A DNA stretch of 57,832 nucleotides, taken from an uncultured Clostridia bacterium. Lineage in GTDB: Bacteria > Bacillota > Clostridia > Lachnospirales > Anaerotignaceae. The notes beneath the pieces are model-generated. The model had not been told where the DNA came from. It ran no database searches and was given only the letters and a program-made list of their open reading frames with translations. Both the position numbers and the translations under genes were made by a program. The DNA lies in the NCBI GenBank assembly GCA_910587195.1, contig CAJUKL010000010.1, positions 1 through 57,832 on the forward strand. The letters are read 5' to 3'. Shown here in pieces: positions 8,348-18,073 of this stretch. Position 1 is the stretch's first letter. Every line of letters begins with the position of its first letter.

Positions 8348-8907
8348 TAATTAGCACCTCCGTTTGCATTTACCCATTCTACTGCTTCAGCGGCACCACT
8401 GGAAACAGCTCTGGAAGTAATTGTAGCACTTGTAATAGGAACGATTTCGCCGCCATCTTTGGTTACTTGAATATTTCCAGATTTTCCAACAAATTGTTCA
8501 TAAAAATCAGGAGAGGTAGCCAAAGCACCTAAACCTGGTGTTTCTGCATGGGATAATACTCTTAAGCCTGTTACAGTGCCATCGATAGCAACACCAACCA
8601 TAGTACCCACTTCTCCACCAAAGCCGCTTGGACCTGTTGTCAAAACATAGCCAATGGTTTCGCCATCTTTGGTTGCTTTTGCAACTTTTTTAATGGTGCC
8701 TTCTATGGTATCACCATTTTCAATATCAAGAAGTGTTTCAAATGCAACACCATCTTCTGGCATAACAGCTGCCATTGCTTCTGCTTCTGTTTTTGCAGTT
8801 TGTGCAGCAATCGCACCTTGGGTTGTTTCAGAAACAATACCTAAAAGCATTGCAGCAACGGCTGTAATAATCAATAATACAACTGCTGGTCTTACAATTT
8901 CCTTCAT
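8347..8907 (-). CDS. rnfG: Rnf complex subunit RnfG (covalent FMN)
   Basis: 186 residues: one N-terminal membrane anchor and an extracytoplasmic FMN-binding domain. The flavin is normally attached to Thr of an S(T)GAT motif; here the site reads ITSATITSRAV with T162 as the likely attachment residue, and Ala replaces the usual Gly. GFGGEVGTMVGV and HAETPGLG are further family landmarks. The ATG overlaps the rnfD stop (ATGA). A flavin transferase (ApbE) needed for loading is not in the window. Confidence 0.95.
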   Translation of the reverse strand: MKEIVRPAVVLLIITAVAAMLLGIVSETTQGAIAAQTAKTEAEAMAAVMPEDGVAFETLLDIENGDTIEGTIKKVAKATKDGETIGYVLTTGPSGFGGEVGTMVGVAIDGTVTGLRVLSHAETPGLGALATSPDFYEQFVGKSGNIQVTKDGGEIVPITSATITSRAVSSGAAEAVEWVNANGGAN

Positions 8908-9857
8908 GATTTTTTCACCTCCAAAGCACCAAATATCTTAGGTTCTGTGAAACGGTCAATCAAAGGAACACAAAGGTTCATAATCAAAATAGAGTAAGAA
9001 ACGCCTTCTGGATAACCGCCAAAAATACGGATTAATGTTGTTAATAAACCACAGCCTAACGCCATAATAATCTGTCCCAGTGGAGTAACAGGAGAAGAAG
9101 CATAGTCTGTTGCCATAAAGAATGCACCTAACATTAAACCGCCTACCAGTATTTCATATTGAGGGATTCTAACACCATTTCTACCAATCAGTGCTGTCAA
9201 TATAAATACTGTTGCAATATAAACAACAGGGATTCTCCAACTAATTACATGTCTTACGATTAAATAAACGCCACCAATAATTAAAGCAATGGCACTTGTT
9301 TCACCAATACAACCACCAACAGTACCCACAAGTGCATTTAACATATCGCTGCTTGCAGCTGTTGTAATGTCACCAGCTTTTAATAAAGCAAGAGGTGTTG
9401 CTACTGTTACTGCATCAACACCAGCAGGTGCAGGCCATGTTGTCATAGGTGTTGGATAAGATGCCAATAAAAACGCTCTTGCTGCCAAAGCAGGGTTAAT
9501 AAAGTTTTGACCTAAACCACCAAAAAGTTGCTTTGCAATAATAATTGCAAACGCACTACCTACAATTGGCATCCAATAAGGAGCAGATGCAGGCATATTC
9601 ATTGCTAAAAGTAAGCCTGTTACAGCTGCACTTAAGTCTGTAACGGTAATTGGTTTTTTCATTAATTTTTGATATAAATACTCAAAGAAAATCGCTGAAG
9701 CTATGGAAATCACCATAAGAACCAAAGCATTCAGTCCAAATACATAAATACCCATCAATGCTGCGGGAGTCAGTCCAATTAAGACATCACGCATAATGCC
9801 CTGTATCGAGTCCTTGGAGCGGACATGAGGGGTACCTGATACTATAAATTTATCCAT
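8904..9857 (-). CDS. rnfD: Rnf complex subunit RnfD (covalent FMN)
   Basis: 317 residues with about nine membrane helices, homologous to NqrB. It carries a second covalently bound FMN. The expected attachment motif is present as TVATPL at residues 151-156, with T154 the likely acceptor. FGGLGQNFINPALAARAFLL and SPVTPLGQIIMALGCG are typical of the family. The N-terminus is short and cytoplasmic (MDKFIVSGTPHVRS). It lies 20 bp after rnfC and overlaps rnfG by four bases. Confidence 0.95.
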   Translation of the reverse strand: MDKFIVSGTPHVRSKDSIQGIMRDVLIGLTPAALMGIYVFGLNALVLMVISIASAIFFEYLYQKLMKKPITVTDLSAAVTGLLLAMNMPASAPYWMPIVGSAFAIIIAKQLFGGLGQNFINPALAARAFLLASYPTPMTTWPAPAGVDAVTVATPLALLKAGDITTAASSDMLNALVGTVGGCIGETSAIALIIGGVYLIVRHVISWRIPVVYIATVFILTALIGRNGVRIPQYEILVGGLMLGAFFMATDYASSPVTPLGQIIMALGCGLLTTLIRIFGGYPEGVSYSILIMNLCVPLIDRFTEPKIFGALEVKKS

Positions 9858-9877
9858 GATTCAATTATCCCCCTTAC

Positions 9878-11257
9878 TTAACTTTTTGCTTTTGCTTTTT
9901 CAGCTTCCGCTCTTGCTTTTGCGGCTGCGGCTGCTTTTTTACCAGCTTCAATTTTTTTGGTTGCACGGATAGATTGTGCCAACTGACGTTTTGCAGGACA
10001 TTCAAAAGAACAACTACCACACTCAATACAATCCAAACCATGATGTTTTACAAAGTTCTCGCCATCGCCACGAATTGCAAATTGATTCAGCATAAAAGGC
10101 ATCAAGCCCATTGGACAATGGTCAACACATTTTGCACAACGAATACAATTTCTTTCTTCTGGAATAAAAGCTTCCTCTGCTGTAAAGCATAAAAGACCAG
10201 AAGATGTTTTTACTGTTGCAACATCAAGTGTAAAGAGTGTAGGACCCATCATAGGACCGCCAGCAATCAATTTTGCAGGTGGATTATCTTCTTTAAATCC
10301 ACCAATAGCGTCTACAATATCTCGCATTGTCATACCAATTCTAATTTTGTAGTTGCCAGGATTTTTTACAGCACCGCCTGTTACTGTCATAACCCTCCTC
10401 ATTAAAGGTCTGCCTCTGAACAATGCTCTTTCGATGGCAACAACAGTGTCCACATTGTCAACAATACAGCCAGCACTTGCAGGCAATGCACCAGATTTTA
10501 CTTCTCTTTTAGTAATGGAGTAAATCAGATGTTTTTCAGAACCTTGTGGAAATTTGGTAACAAGTGGTTGTACTGTAATGTTAGAAATTCCTTCACAGGC
10601 TTTTGTCATTGCTTCGATTGCTTTTGGTTTATTTTCTTCAATGCCAATGACACCTTTTGCGTTAGGGTGTAATTTTAACATTACTTGCAATCCTCTGACT
10701 ACTCTTTCGGATTCTTCTAACATAATACGATAGTCGCAAGTCAAATAAGGCTCACATTCTGCCGCATTAATCAATATGTAGTCAATGGGTTGGTCTTTGG
10801 GAGGGTTTAGTTTAACATGGGTTGGAAAGCCAGCACCACCTAAACCGACCACACCTGCATTTTTAATGCAGTTAAGAATTTCTTCATTGCTCATTTTGGT
10901 ATAATCCTGCGCCTGATTGAGTCCTTCTGCTTCAACCATTTTTGCATCGTTTTTGATAACAATGGCTTTTACCATGTTACCACCCGGAACAAGCATAGGG
11001 CGAATATCTGTTACTTCGCCAGAAATACTGGAAAAGATAGGAGAGGACATAAAAGCAGGTGATTCTGCAATTTTTTGTCCCACCTTAACATAATCGCCAA
11101 TAGCAACTAATGGTTCACAGGGTGCGCCTATGTGCTGAGACATAGGGAAAAACAATTCTGAATTTTCTTTTGGGAGTATCACCTTGATAGGCTGTTCTGC
11201 AGAAAGTGCTTTGCCATCTGGTGGGTGTACTCCGCGTTTGAATGTTAAAGCTTGCAT
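9878..11257 (-). CDS. rnfC: Rnf complex subunit RnfC (NADH dehydrogenase module)
   Basis: 459 residues. RnfC is the peripheral subunit that reduces NAD+. The Rossmann-like stretch GLGGAGFPTHVKL (138-150) belongs to the NADH/FMN site, and two [4Fe-4S] motifs follow: C371/C374/C377/C381 and C410/C413/C416/C420. The Ala/Lys-rich tail (GKKAAAAAKARAEAEKAKA) is common in RnfC. The gene opens the operon, with AGAGGGGG 7 nt before the ATG. It faces away from the MocR-type gene across a 685-bp gap; no clear promoter could be assigned. Confidence 0.95.
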   Translation of the reverse strand: MQALTFKRGVHPPDGKALSAEQPIKVILPKENSELFFPMSQHIGAPCEPLVAIGDYVKVGQKIAESPAFMSSPIFSSISGEVTDIRPMLVPGGNMVKAIVIKNDAKMVEAEGLNQAQDYTKMSNEEILNCIKNAGVVGLGGAGFPTHVKLNPPKDQPIDYILINAAECEPYLTCDYRIMLEESERVVRGLQVMLKLHPNAKGVIGIEENKPKAIEAMTKACEGISNITVQPLVTKFPQGSEKHLIYSITKREVKSGALPASAGCIVDNVDTVVAIERALFRGRPLMRRVMTVTGGAVKNPGNYKIRIGMTMRDIVDAIGGFKEDNPPAKLIAGGPMMGPTLFTLDVATVKTSSGLLCFTAEEAFIPEERNCIRCAKCVDHCPMGLMPFMLNQFAIRGDGENFVKHHGLDCIECGSCSFECPAKRQLAQSIRATKKIEAGKKAAAAAKARAEAEKAKAKS

Positions 11258-11942
11258 AGTATCCCCCTCTGTTTAATAAATTTTTTTTAGAAGTAATACA
11301 ATTTACGATAAAGCATATAAGTGCATCAAAGGAAACAAAACTTATTTTAATATAAAATGAAATACTTCTCAACTATTTTTTGTATAAAAACATTATTTTT
11401 TATAAAAGCATTGTATTTTTGTTTTTTACTGCATAGAAAAACAAAAATACGAAAGGATTGTCATAGAGAAGAAAAGACGCTATCAAAATATTTCTTATGC
11501 ACTTCATATGTTATAGTAACAGTTTACTATTATTTATACAAAAAGTAAATGATAATTTATTACAAATTGATAATTTATTTGAAATTTTGAAAAATTTTTT
11601 TTATTTCTTGTACAAAAAACGATACAATACAAAAAATGGTGTTTGTACTAATTTTTATGCATAGTAGAAGATTTTGAAACTTCACCTCAAACTCTACCCA
11701 CTTTTTTGAAAAAAAGTGGGACAAAAAACTTTTTCTTTTGCATACAAGATAAAAAATTTATTGAAAAAATGAACATTTTAAAATTTTATAATTTTTATGC
11801 GGTTGCCCTGTATGCTTTATGGCATACTGGATTTTTGTAAAGGAGTATGTTATACTGCAAAAAAAGGTTCTGTTTTTTGCGCTAAGCCTCATAAAATAAA
11901 AAAGTATTTTATACAGAAATCACAAAACTAAGGAGAACAAGT
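11258..11942. other. Divergent intergenic region rnfC / MocR gene
   Basis: 685 very AT-rich bases. I see no convincing gene; a 63-codon frame at 11357-11548 has no RBS or family resemblance. Contents: a hairpin-repeat copy at 11685-11742, an inverted repeat GTATGC / GCATAC near 11809-11826 that could be a regulator site, and a GCAAAAAA / TTTTTTGC stem close upstream of the MocR gene. Promoters for both genes must lie here but none stands out. Confidence 0.5.
11685..11742 (+). repeat. Intergenic hairpin repeat, copy A
   Basis: This 58-bp unit matches 42073-42130 almost base for base. Its stem is CCCACTTTTT / AAAAAGTGGG where the other copy has CCAAC / GTTGG, so both sides of the stem changed together. 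Confidence 0.7.
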
Positions 11943-13370
11943 ATGGATTCTTTTTATTCTATTATTATAGATAAAAAATCAGAAGTACCATTATATCAGC
12001 AACTAGCCGAAGGATTATGTCATATGATTGAACAAGGTATTTTAGTAGCAAATAGTAAACTTCCGCCCATTCGTCAGATGGCATCACAATTACATGTAAA
12101 TGCAGTCACTGTAGTAGCTGCTTATAAATATTTAGAGCAAAAAAAAGTGGTGTATTCTTTAGTAGGTAGTGGTACCTATGTATCTCCTTTGCCCATAGAA
12201 AAAATGCCAGAACCGCTTATTTTCCCATCAGTAGATGTGCAAAAACAATATTCTATAGAAGGTGCCATCAACTTTGTAGATAGTTCTATTCCCCAAAGTT
12301 TATTTCCTGTAGAAGAATTTAAAGACGCCTTTTATACTGTGCTAGAAAGAGAACAAGGAAATGCTTTTCGCTATTTGGATAGTATGGGTTACTTCCCCTT
12401 ACGAGAAATTCTTTGTGAATATTTAAAAGAATACACCATTCATGCTTCTGCCGAAAATATACAAATTATATCTGGAGCGCAGCAAGGAATTGACATTATA
12501 TCAAAGGCACTTGTAAATTATGGAGATACCATATTTACAGAAAAGCCTACTTTTTATGGTGCTTGTGCTACTTTTATGTCCAGAGGAGGGAATGTTATCG
12601 GCATTAATATGGAAAAAAACGGAATTGATACCTTAGAATTAGAAAACTTATTAAAAGTGTATCACCCCAAATTTTTATATATTATGGCATATTTTCAAAC
12701 ACCAACTGGTATTTCTTATAGTACAAGCAAAAAAAGAAAACTGCTAGAACTGGCAGAAAAATATCATTTTTATATTATAGAAGATGATAACCTTTATGAT
12801 TTTTATTATGGAAAAGAAAAAATAATACCTTTAAAAGCATTGGATTATAAAAATAAAGTAATTTATATTAAAAGTTTTTCTAAAATATGGATGCCTGGTC
12901 TGCGTATGGGTTTTATGCTTTTGCCTAAAAAGTTGTTGGAAAGTGTACGCTCTGCAAAATACACAACAGATATTTCTACTTCTGGCTTTTTACAAAAAGG
13001 CGTAGAATATTATTTAAAAAAATATGGCTGGAAACATCATAGTGAAATTATGCGAAAATATGGTGGTGAACAATATCGCATGGCAGTCAGTGCAGTCAAA
13101 AAACACTTAGCAGAAAAAGTAAGTTTTTTACTACCCAAGGGAGGAATTAGTCTTTGGCTAAAACTTCCGCCAAACGTAGAAGCAGAACAATTATGTACCT
13201 TGTTATTGCAGCAAAAAGTGATTGTATCACCAAGCACACAGTATTATATGGGGCAAAAAGAAAACAATGAAAACATTCGAATTTGTTTTTCTAATGTAAA
13301 ACAAAGAGAACTTGAAGAAGGTATGAAAAAAATTAATCTTGTCATTGAGAGATTGCAAAATGCCCCTTGA
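11943..13370 (+). CDS. MocR/GntR-type regulator with aminotransferase domain
   Basis: 475 residues. A winged-helix GntR domain (about 1-80, LYQQLAEGLCHMIEQGIL...LPPIRQMASQL) is fused to a fold-type I aminotransferase domain. The PLP lysine is K314 in KSFSKIWMPGLRMGF, and EDDNLYDF (280-287) supplies the Asp that contacts the pyridine nitrogen. MocR proteins such as PdxR and GabR sense PLP or amino compounds and usually control a divergent or adjacent gene; the divergent neighbour is the rnf operon, and I have no evidence that it is the target. AGGAG lies 8 nt before the ATG. Confidence 0.9.
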   Translation: MDSFYSIIIDKKSEVPLYQQLAEGLCHMIEQGILVANSKLPPIRQMASQLHVNAVTVVAAYKYLEQKKVVYSLVGSGTYVSPLPIEKMPEPLIFPSVDVQKQYSIEGAINFVDSSIPQSLFPVEEFKDAFYTVLEREQGNAFRYLDSMGYFPLREILCEYLKEYTIHASAENIQIISGAQQGIDIISKALVNYGDTIFTEKPTFYGACATFMSRGGNVIGINMEKNGIDTLELENLLKVYHPKFLYIMAYFQTPTGISYSTSKKRKLLELAEKYHFYIIEDDNLYDFYYGKEKIIPLKALDYKNKVIYIKSFSKIWMPGLRMGFMLLPKKLLESVRSAKYTTDISTSGFLQKGVEYYLKKYGWKHHSEIMRKYGGEQYRMAVSAVKKHLAEKVSFLLPKGGISLWLKLPPNVEAEQLCTLLLQQKVIVSPSTQYYMGQKENNENIRICFSNVKQRELEEGMKKINLVIERLQNAP

Positions 13371-13421
13371 CAATTTTCTTTCCTATCGCTATAATTTTCT
13401 ATATCTTATGGAAAACGCTAT

Positions 13422-13660
13422 AAAAAGAAGAAGTACACAAAAATACAGCTTTACAGAGAAAAACGAAAAGGTGGAAGCGTTTTAAGTATGATTTGTGGAA
13501 GCAGTCTTTTTAACAATTTTGTTGGCGGTGGGGCGGAAAATAAGTATGTCCTAACGTAAGCCTGCGTTAAAGGCATCAGAGTGATGCTTTTGCATAAGAA
13601 GGGTGGTACCACGAGATTTTCCCGTCCCTTGACCGATTGGTCAAGGGCGTTTTTTATTTT
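13422..13660 (+). promoter_or_regulatory. T-box riboswitch of alaS
   Basis: This is a tRNA-sensing leader. The T-box core AAGGGTGGTACCACG is at 13599-13613. The terminator follows at once: CCCTTGACC / GGTCAAGGG at 13626-13647, then a T run. The base of Stem I appears to be AAAAAGA (13422-13428) with TCTTTTT (13505-13511), and immediately before its 3' strand stands GCA (13501-13503), an alanine codon in the expected specifier position. Uncharged tRNA-Ala would stabilise the antiterminator and allow alaS transcription. The specifier is deduced from position, not from a full fold. Confidence 0.92.
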
Positions 13661-13684
13661 ATAAATAAAGGAGGAAGTAACACA

Positions 13685-16309
13685 ATGAAAAAATTAGGAG
13701 TAAATGAAATAAGAGAAAAATTCCTTCGATTTTTTGAAGAAAAAGACCATTTACGTTTACAAAGTTTTTCCATTATACCACATAATGACAACAGTTTATT
13801 ATTAATCAATTCTGGCATGGCACCTTTAAAACCTTACTTTACAGGGCAAGAGGTTCCACCAAGAAAAAGAGTAACAACCTGTCAAAAATGTATCCGTACA
13901 GGAGATATTGAAAATGTAGGAAAAACAGCACGTCATGGTACATTTTTTGAAATGTTAGGAGATTTTTCTTTTGGTGACTACTTTAAAAATGAAATTATCC
14001 CCTGGTCTTGGGAATTTGTAACAGAAGTGTTGGAAATCCCCAAAGAAAAACTTCATGTTACCGTTTATTTAGATGATGATGAATCTTATGATATTTGGCA
14101 TAAAGTAGTAGGATTACCAGAAAATCGTATTACAAGATTAGGAAAAGAAGATAATTTTTGGGAACATGGTTTAGGCCCTTGTGGCCCTTGTACAGAAATT
14201 TATTATGACAGAGGTGAAGAATATGGCTGCAACAGTCCAACTTGTGGTGTTGGCTGCGATTGCGACAGGTATATGGAATTTTGGAATCTGGTATTGACGC
14301 AATTTGATAAAAAAGAAGATGGCAGCTATGAATTGTTAGAGCAAAAAAATGTAGACACCGGCATGGGGCTAGAAAGAATGGCAACCATTATGCAAGGGGT
14401 AGACTCTATTTTTGATATTGATACTGTACAAAATATTATAAAAAGAGTTTGTGAAATTGCTGGTGTGGAATATGGAAAAGATAAAAAAACAGATATTTCC
14501 GTTAGAGTGATTACAGACCACATTCGTTCTGTAACAGTTATGGCAGCAGATGGTGTATTGCCTTCCAATGAAGGGTGTGGCTATGTATTGCGTCGTTTAT
14601 TAAGACGTGCTGCACGTCATGGTAAATTATTAGGAATCAAAGGGGAATTTTTAGCTGAATTAAGTAAAACAGTGATTGAAAATTCTGGTGATGCTTATCC
14701 AGAATTAGTAGACAAAAAAGACCATATTTTTAAAATATTGACCTTAGAAGAAAACAGTTTTTATAAAACCATTGACAAAGGTATGGAATTATTAAAAGCT
14801 GATATTGAAGAAATGAAAAAAGCCGGCGAAAAAGTAATGTCTGGTGAAAAATCCTTCCGTCTTTATGATACCTATGGTTTTCCGATTGATTTAACAAAAG
14901 AAATATTAGAAGAAGAAGGTTTCTCTTTAGATGAAGCTGCTTTTGAAAAAGAAATGAAACAACAAAAAGAAAGAGCCAGAGCTGCAAGAGGAGAAAGTAC
15001 CTTTATGGGTGCAGATGAAAATGTTTATCATCAATTAGATGTTGCTATGAAAACTGCTTTTGCTGGATATGATGTAAAAGAAGTCAATACCAAAGTGTTG
15101 GCATTAGTTGCCAATGATGCTGTTGCAAAAACTGCAACTGCAGGAGATAGTGTTTCTATATTTTTAGAAAACACACCATTTTATGCAGAAAGTGGTGGAC
15201 AAGTAGGCGATAAAGGTATTATTCAAACAGAAATCGGTAAGGTAGAAATTACAGATTGTATCAAAGTAGTCGGCGGAAAAATTGCGCACATTGGTATTGT
15301 AACAGAAGGCAGCATTTCTGTAGGGGATACCGTTTGTGCAAAAATTGATTTTCAGATAAGAATGGCAACCTCTCGAAATCATAGCGCAACGCATCTTTTA
15401 CAAAAGGCATTAAGAACCGTTTTAGGTACACATGTAGAGCAGGCTGGTTCCTATGTCAGTGCAGAAAGACTCCGCTTTGACTTTACTCATTTTGCAGCAC
15501 TAACAGAACAGGAAATAAAAGAAGTGGAAAGCATCGTTAATCAAAAGATTTTTGAAAGTCTGCCGGTTACCATTAGTGAAAAATCTATTGAAGATGCAAG
15601 AAAAATGGGGGCTATGGCATTATTTGGTGAAAAATATGGAGAGATTGTCAGGGTCGTCAAAATGGGAGATTTCAGTATTGAGCTTTGTGGTGGTGCACAT
15701 TTAAGCAACACAGCACAAGTAGGTTCTTTTAAAATTATTTCGGAAAGTGGTATTGCAGCCGGTGTTAGAAGAATAGAAGCCTTAACAGGTACAGAACTCT
15801 TAAAATACTATCAAGCACAAGAAGAACAAATCAAAAATATTTGTAAAATTGTAAAAGCAAATACAGATACGGTAGTGCATAAAGTAGAGCAAATGGTTGC
15901 AGAACAAAAAGAAACAGCAAAAGAAATGGAAAAATTAAAAGCAAAACTAGCAGGTAGTGCAGTAGAAGAAATCCTATCCAGAAAAGAAGAAATCAATGGA
16001 ATTTCTGTCATCTGTGCAAACATCAAAGAAGCAGATGGAAACGCCCTAAAAACAATGGGCGACCAATTAAAAGTAAAATTAGGCTCTGGTGTCATTATTT
16101 TAGCAAGCGGAAAAGAAAACAAAGTAAATCTGCTTGTCATGGCAACAGATGATGTTGTAAAAAAAGGTGTTCATGCAGGAAATATTGTCAAAGCAGCAGC
16201 AGCTTGTTGTGGTGGCGGCGGCGGTGGTCGTCCAAATATGGCACAGGCAGGCGGTAAAGATGTTTCTAAAATAGAGGAAGCACTCCAAAAAGCAAAATCT
16301 TTGCTTTAA
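13685..16309 (+). CDS. alaS: Alanine--tRNA ligase
   Basis: 874 residues, full length. It charges tRNA-Ala and edits Ser/Gly mischarging. The N-terminal class II catalytic core begins at NEIREKFLRFFEEKDH; the editing domain has the zinc-binding pair HSATH (566-570) and CGGAH (668-672); the C-terminal DHHA1 domain ends with CCGGGGGGRPNMAQAGG. An in-frame upstream ATG 48 nt earlier falls inside the terminator part of the T-box, so the start is placed at the ATG preceded by AAAGGAGG. It is regulated by the T-box described above and ends at a strong terminator, so it is monocistronic. Confidence 0.97.
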   Translation: MKKLGVNEIREKFLRFFEEKDHLRLQSFSIIPHNDNSLLLINSGMAPLKPYFTGQEVPPRKRVTTCQKCIRTGDIENVGKTARHGTFFEMLGDFSFGDYFKNEIIPWSWEFVTEVLEIPKEKLHVTVYLDDDESYDIWHKVVGLPENRITRLGKEDNFWEHGLGPCGPCTEIYYDRGEEYGCNSPTCGVGCDCDRYMEFWNLVLTQFDKKEDGSYELLEQKNVDTGMGLERMATIMQGVDSIFDIDTVQNIIKRVCEIAGVEYGKDKKTDISVRVITDHIRSVTVMAADGVLPSNEGCGYVLRRLLRRAARHGKLLGIKGEFLAELSKTVIENSGDAYPELVDKKDHIFKILTLEENSFYKTIDKGMELLKADIEEMKKAGEKVMSGEKSFRLYDTYGFPIDLTKEILEEEGFSLDEAAFEKEMKQQKERARAARGESTFMGADENVYHQLDVAMKTAFAGYDVKEVNTKVLALVANDAVAKTATAGDSVSIFLENTPFYAESGGQVGDKGIIQTEIGKVEITDCIKVVGGKIAHIGIVTEGSISVGDTVCAKIDFQIRMATSRNHSATHLLQKALRTVLGTHVEQAGSYVSAERLRFDFTHFAALTEQEIKEVESIVNQKIFESLPVTISEKSIEDARKMGAMALFGEKYGEIVRVVKMGDFSIELCGGAHLSNTAQVGSFKIISESGIAAGVRRIEALTGTELLKYYQAQEEQIKNICKIVKANTDTVVHKVEQMVAEQKETAKEMEKLKAKLAGSAVEEILSRKEEINGISVICANIKEADGNALKTMGDQLKVKLGSGVIILASGKENKVNLLVMATDDVVKKGVHAGNIVKAAAACCGGGGGGRPNMAQAGGKDVSKIEEALQKAKSLL

Positions 16310-16321
16310 TATCATAATATT

Positions 16322-16355
16322 AAAAACCTCAAGAGTACAATTCTTGAGGTTTTTT
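16322..16355 (+). terminator. Terminator of alaS
   Basis: The stem AAAAACCTCAAGA / TCTTGAGGTTTTT with a 7-nt loop and a T tail starts 12 bp after the alaS stop. Confidence 0.85.
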
Positions 16356-16499
16356 AATTATTCAATCCGTTATATAGTTTTGTAAAATATTACATATTTT
16401 TTAGTAAATAAAGTATATTTTTAGTAAAAATAAAAAATAATACATAAATTATACAAAAATATAAATTTTAATATATATTTTTTTCATTAATGTTGAATA

Positions 16500-16549
16500 T
16501 TGTCTGTTTATGTCACTTATTGTATCATATTTATAGATTTATAAATCTA
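16500..16549 (+). promoter_or_regulatory. Promoter and palindrome of the secreted-protein gene
   Basis: TTGTCT (16500-16505), 17 bp, TATCAT (16523-16528) form a good SigA-type promoter. A perfect 16-bp palindrome with core AGATTTATAAATCT (16534-16549) sits just at the predicted transcription start, where a repressor could bind. Confidence 0.6.
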
Positions 16550-16576
16550 ATTTATTTAAAATAGAGGATAAATTTT

Positions 16577-17029
16577 ATGAAGAAAAAATTTGTAATGATG
16601 CTTTTATCTGCTATGATGGTGACAGGAAGTATGTCTATAGCTCATGCAGCAGAACTTGATAAAGATTTTGCTGATATGACTATAGAAACTGAAGGAGTAG
16701 AGCCACGAAAGGTCGATACATCTGGTTCATTTTCGCTTTCCGCTGGTCAAAGTTTTAAAAAATCATTCAAAGTAGGTAATCTTATTGGAGCAGATCATGA
16801 TGCTTTCAATGTTAAAGTTGAAATTAATAGTGGTGCTACAGCAGATCTTATTGTTACTATTACAAGTGATGATGGTTATTATTACTCTGAAAATATTACG
16901 AGTGATACAACAATTACAGTAAAAAATTGTGATCCTGATGAAAAATATACAGTTAAATTTTCTACTGATGCTTACGATGCAACGGAACATATAAGTGGAA
17001 AATATTATATTACAAGTTATATTAAATAA
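16577..17029 (+). CDS. Small secreted protein of unknown family
   Basis: 150 residues with a clear Sec signal peptide (basic MKKKF, hydrophobic core, cleavage after AHA near residue 25). The mature part of about 125 residues is acidic, Ser/Thr/Asp-rich and predicted mostly beta-strand, and it has no cysteine in its first half and one in NCDPDEKY. No membrane anchor, LPXTG or cell-wall repeat is seen, so it is probably released. I do not recognise the family. GAGGAT lies 8 nt before the ATG. It has its own promoter with an overlapping palindrome and is followed 67 bp later by the TraX-like gene. Confidence 0.7.
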   Translation: MKKKFVMMLLSAMMVTGSMSIAHAAELDKDFADMTIETEGVEPRKVDTSGSFSLSAGQSFKKSFKVGNLIGADHDAFNVKVEINSGATADLIVTITSDDGYYYSENITSDTTITVKNCDPDEKYTVKFSTDAYDATEHISGKYYITSYIK

Positions 17030-17096
17030 TTTTTAAAATAAATAAGGAAGGTTGTTTATAACTATTTTATTTTTAATATTTAAGGGGGAGAATGAC

Positions 17097-17996
17097 ATGA
17101 GCATTACCATAATAAAATTGATTGCTGCTTTTTCCATGCTATTAGACCATATTGCTGCGGTTTTTGGTATAGAAGGTTGGTGGTTTTTTGGTGGTGAAAT
17201 ACTGAGAAATACAGGCAAGATAGCATTTCCTTTATTTGTTTTTGCTATAGTAAATGGCTGGTACCATACAAAAGATAAACAAAGATATTTTTATAAGCTT
17301 GTCTTGTTTTCTATTCTTTCTCAAATCCCCTATTCTTTAGCATTTAGTCCTATAAATTTAAGGACTTTAGATTCGGGAGAAAAATTTTTTAAAATTAGTC
17401 TTAACTATAAAATTCCTATCTTGCTGTTTTTTGGCATAATTTTATTATGTAATTATTATTTTATGAAAAAAAATAAGATTTCTTTAGAAAAGCATCATAA
17501 GATACTGTTTTTATTATTTTTATGGAATAGTGTTTTTATTAGAATCAATGGAATAGAGATATTATATGACCAGATAAACGTATTAAATACATTTATCTGT
17601 GGATTATTGATTATACAACATTATGAATTTATGAAAAAAAATAAGATAGATAAAAAATATATTTGTTCTGTTCTAAATTCTGCTGTCTTTATCCTACTTT
17701 CTTTTTTTAAAGCTGATTATGGTACCTATGGGGCAGGAATATTTCTCATTTTATTATCTTATTTTACTTATCATAAAAAAATGCTGAATTGCATTATCAT
17801 CATTATTTGGTCTTTTATCTTTTATGGAATTTTATATTCTAATTTACAAAATGCATTGTTTACAATCATTAGTGTCCCATTTATATTGTTATACAATGAA
17901 AAAAAACTTCCTCGTTTTAAAAATTTCTTTTATCTATTTTATCCCTTCCATCTTCTTTTACTTGGGATAACAAATATAATCATAAAATTATATTAA
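17097..17996 (+). CDS. TraX-family membrane protein
   Basis: 299 residues with about nine or ten hydrophobic segments. The opening (IKLIAAFSMLLDHIAAVF ... GKIAFPLFVFAIVNGW) is the hallmark of the TraX family, named after the F-pilin N-acetylase, which is related to integral membrane acyltransferases. The Asp-His pair in LLDHI is the likely active-site histidine. The start is the ATG with AAGGGGGAG 6 nt upstream; an ATG 45 nt earlier lacks a site. No pilus gene is nearby, so the acceptor is unknown; surface polymer or peptide acylation is plausible. Confidence 0.8.
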   Translation: MSITIIKLIAAFSMLLDHIAAVFGIEGWWFFGGEILRNTGKIAFPLFVFAIVNGWYHTKDKQRYFYKLVLFSILSQIPYSLAFSPINLRTLDSGEKFFKISLNYKIPILLFFGIILLCNYYFMKKNKISLEKHHKILFLLFLWNSVFIRINGIEILYDQINVLNTFICGLLIIQHYEFMKKNKIDKKYICSVLNSAVFILLSFFKADYGTYGAGIFLILLSYFTYHKKMLNCIIIIIWSFIFYGILYSNLQNALFTIISVPFILLYNEKKLPRFKNFFYLFYPFHLLLLGITNIIIKLY

Positions 17997-18028
17997 AAAA
18001 ATAAAAAGAATAACATTACATAAGAAAC

Positions 18029-18065
18029 AAAAATCCTCAACCCAAAAACAGGACTGAGGATTTTT
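18029..18065. terminator. Bidirectional terminator, TraX-like gene / rex
   Basis: The stem AAAAATCCTCA / TGAGGATTTTT with A/T runs at both ends lies between the two converging stops. Confidence 0.8.
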
Positions 18066-18073
18066 ATTTTGTT

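Noticed and set aside
11258..11400. Rex site or clear promoter in front of rnfC
   Set aside because: No stretch reaches a reasonable match to the Rex consensus, and no -35/-10 pair stands out.
11357..11548. 63-codon frame between rnfC and the MocR gene
   Set aside because: No ribosome binding site and no family resemblance, and its composition is that of the AT-rich spacer.
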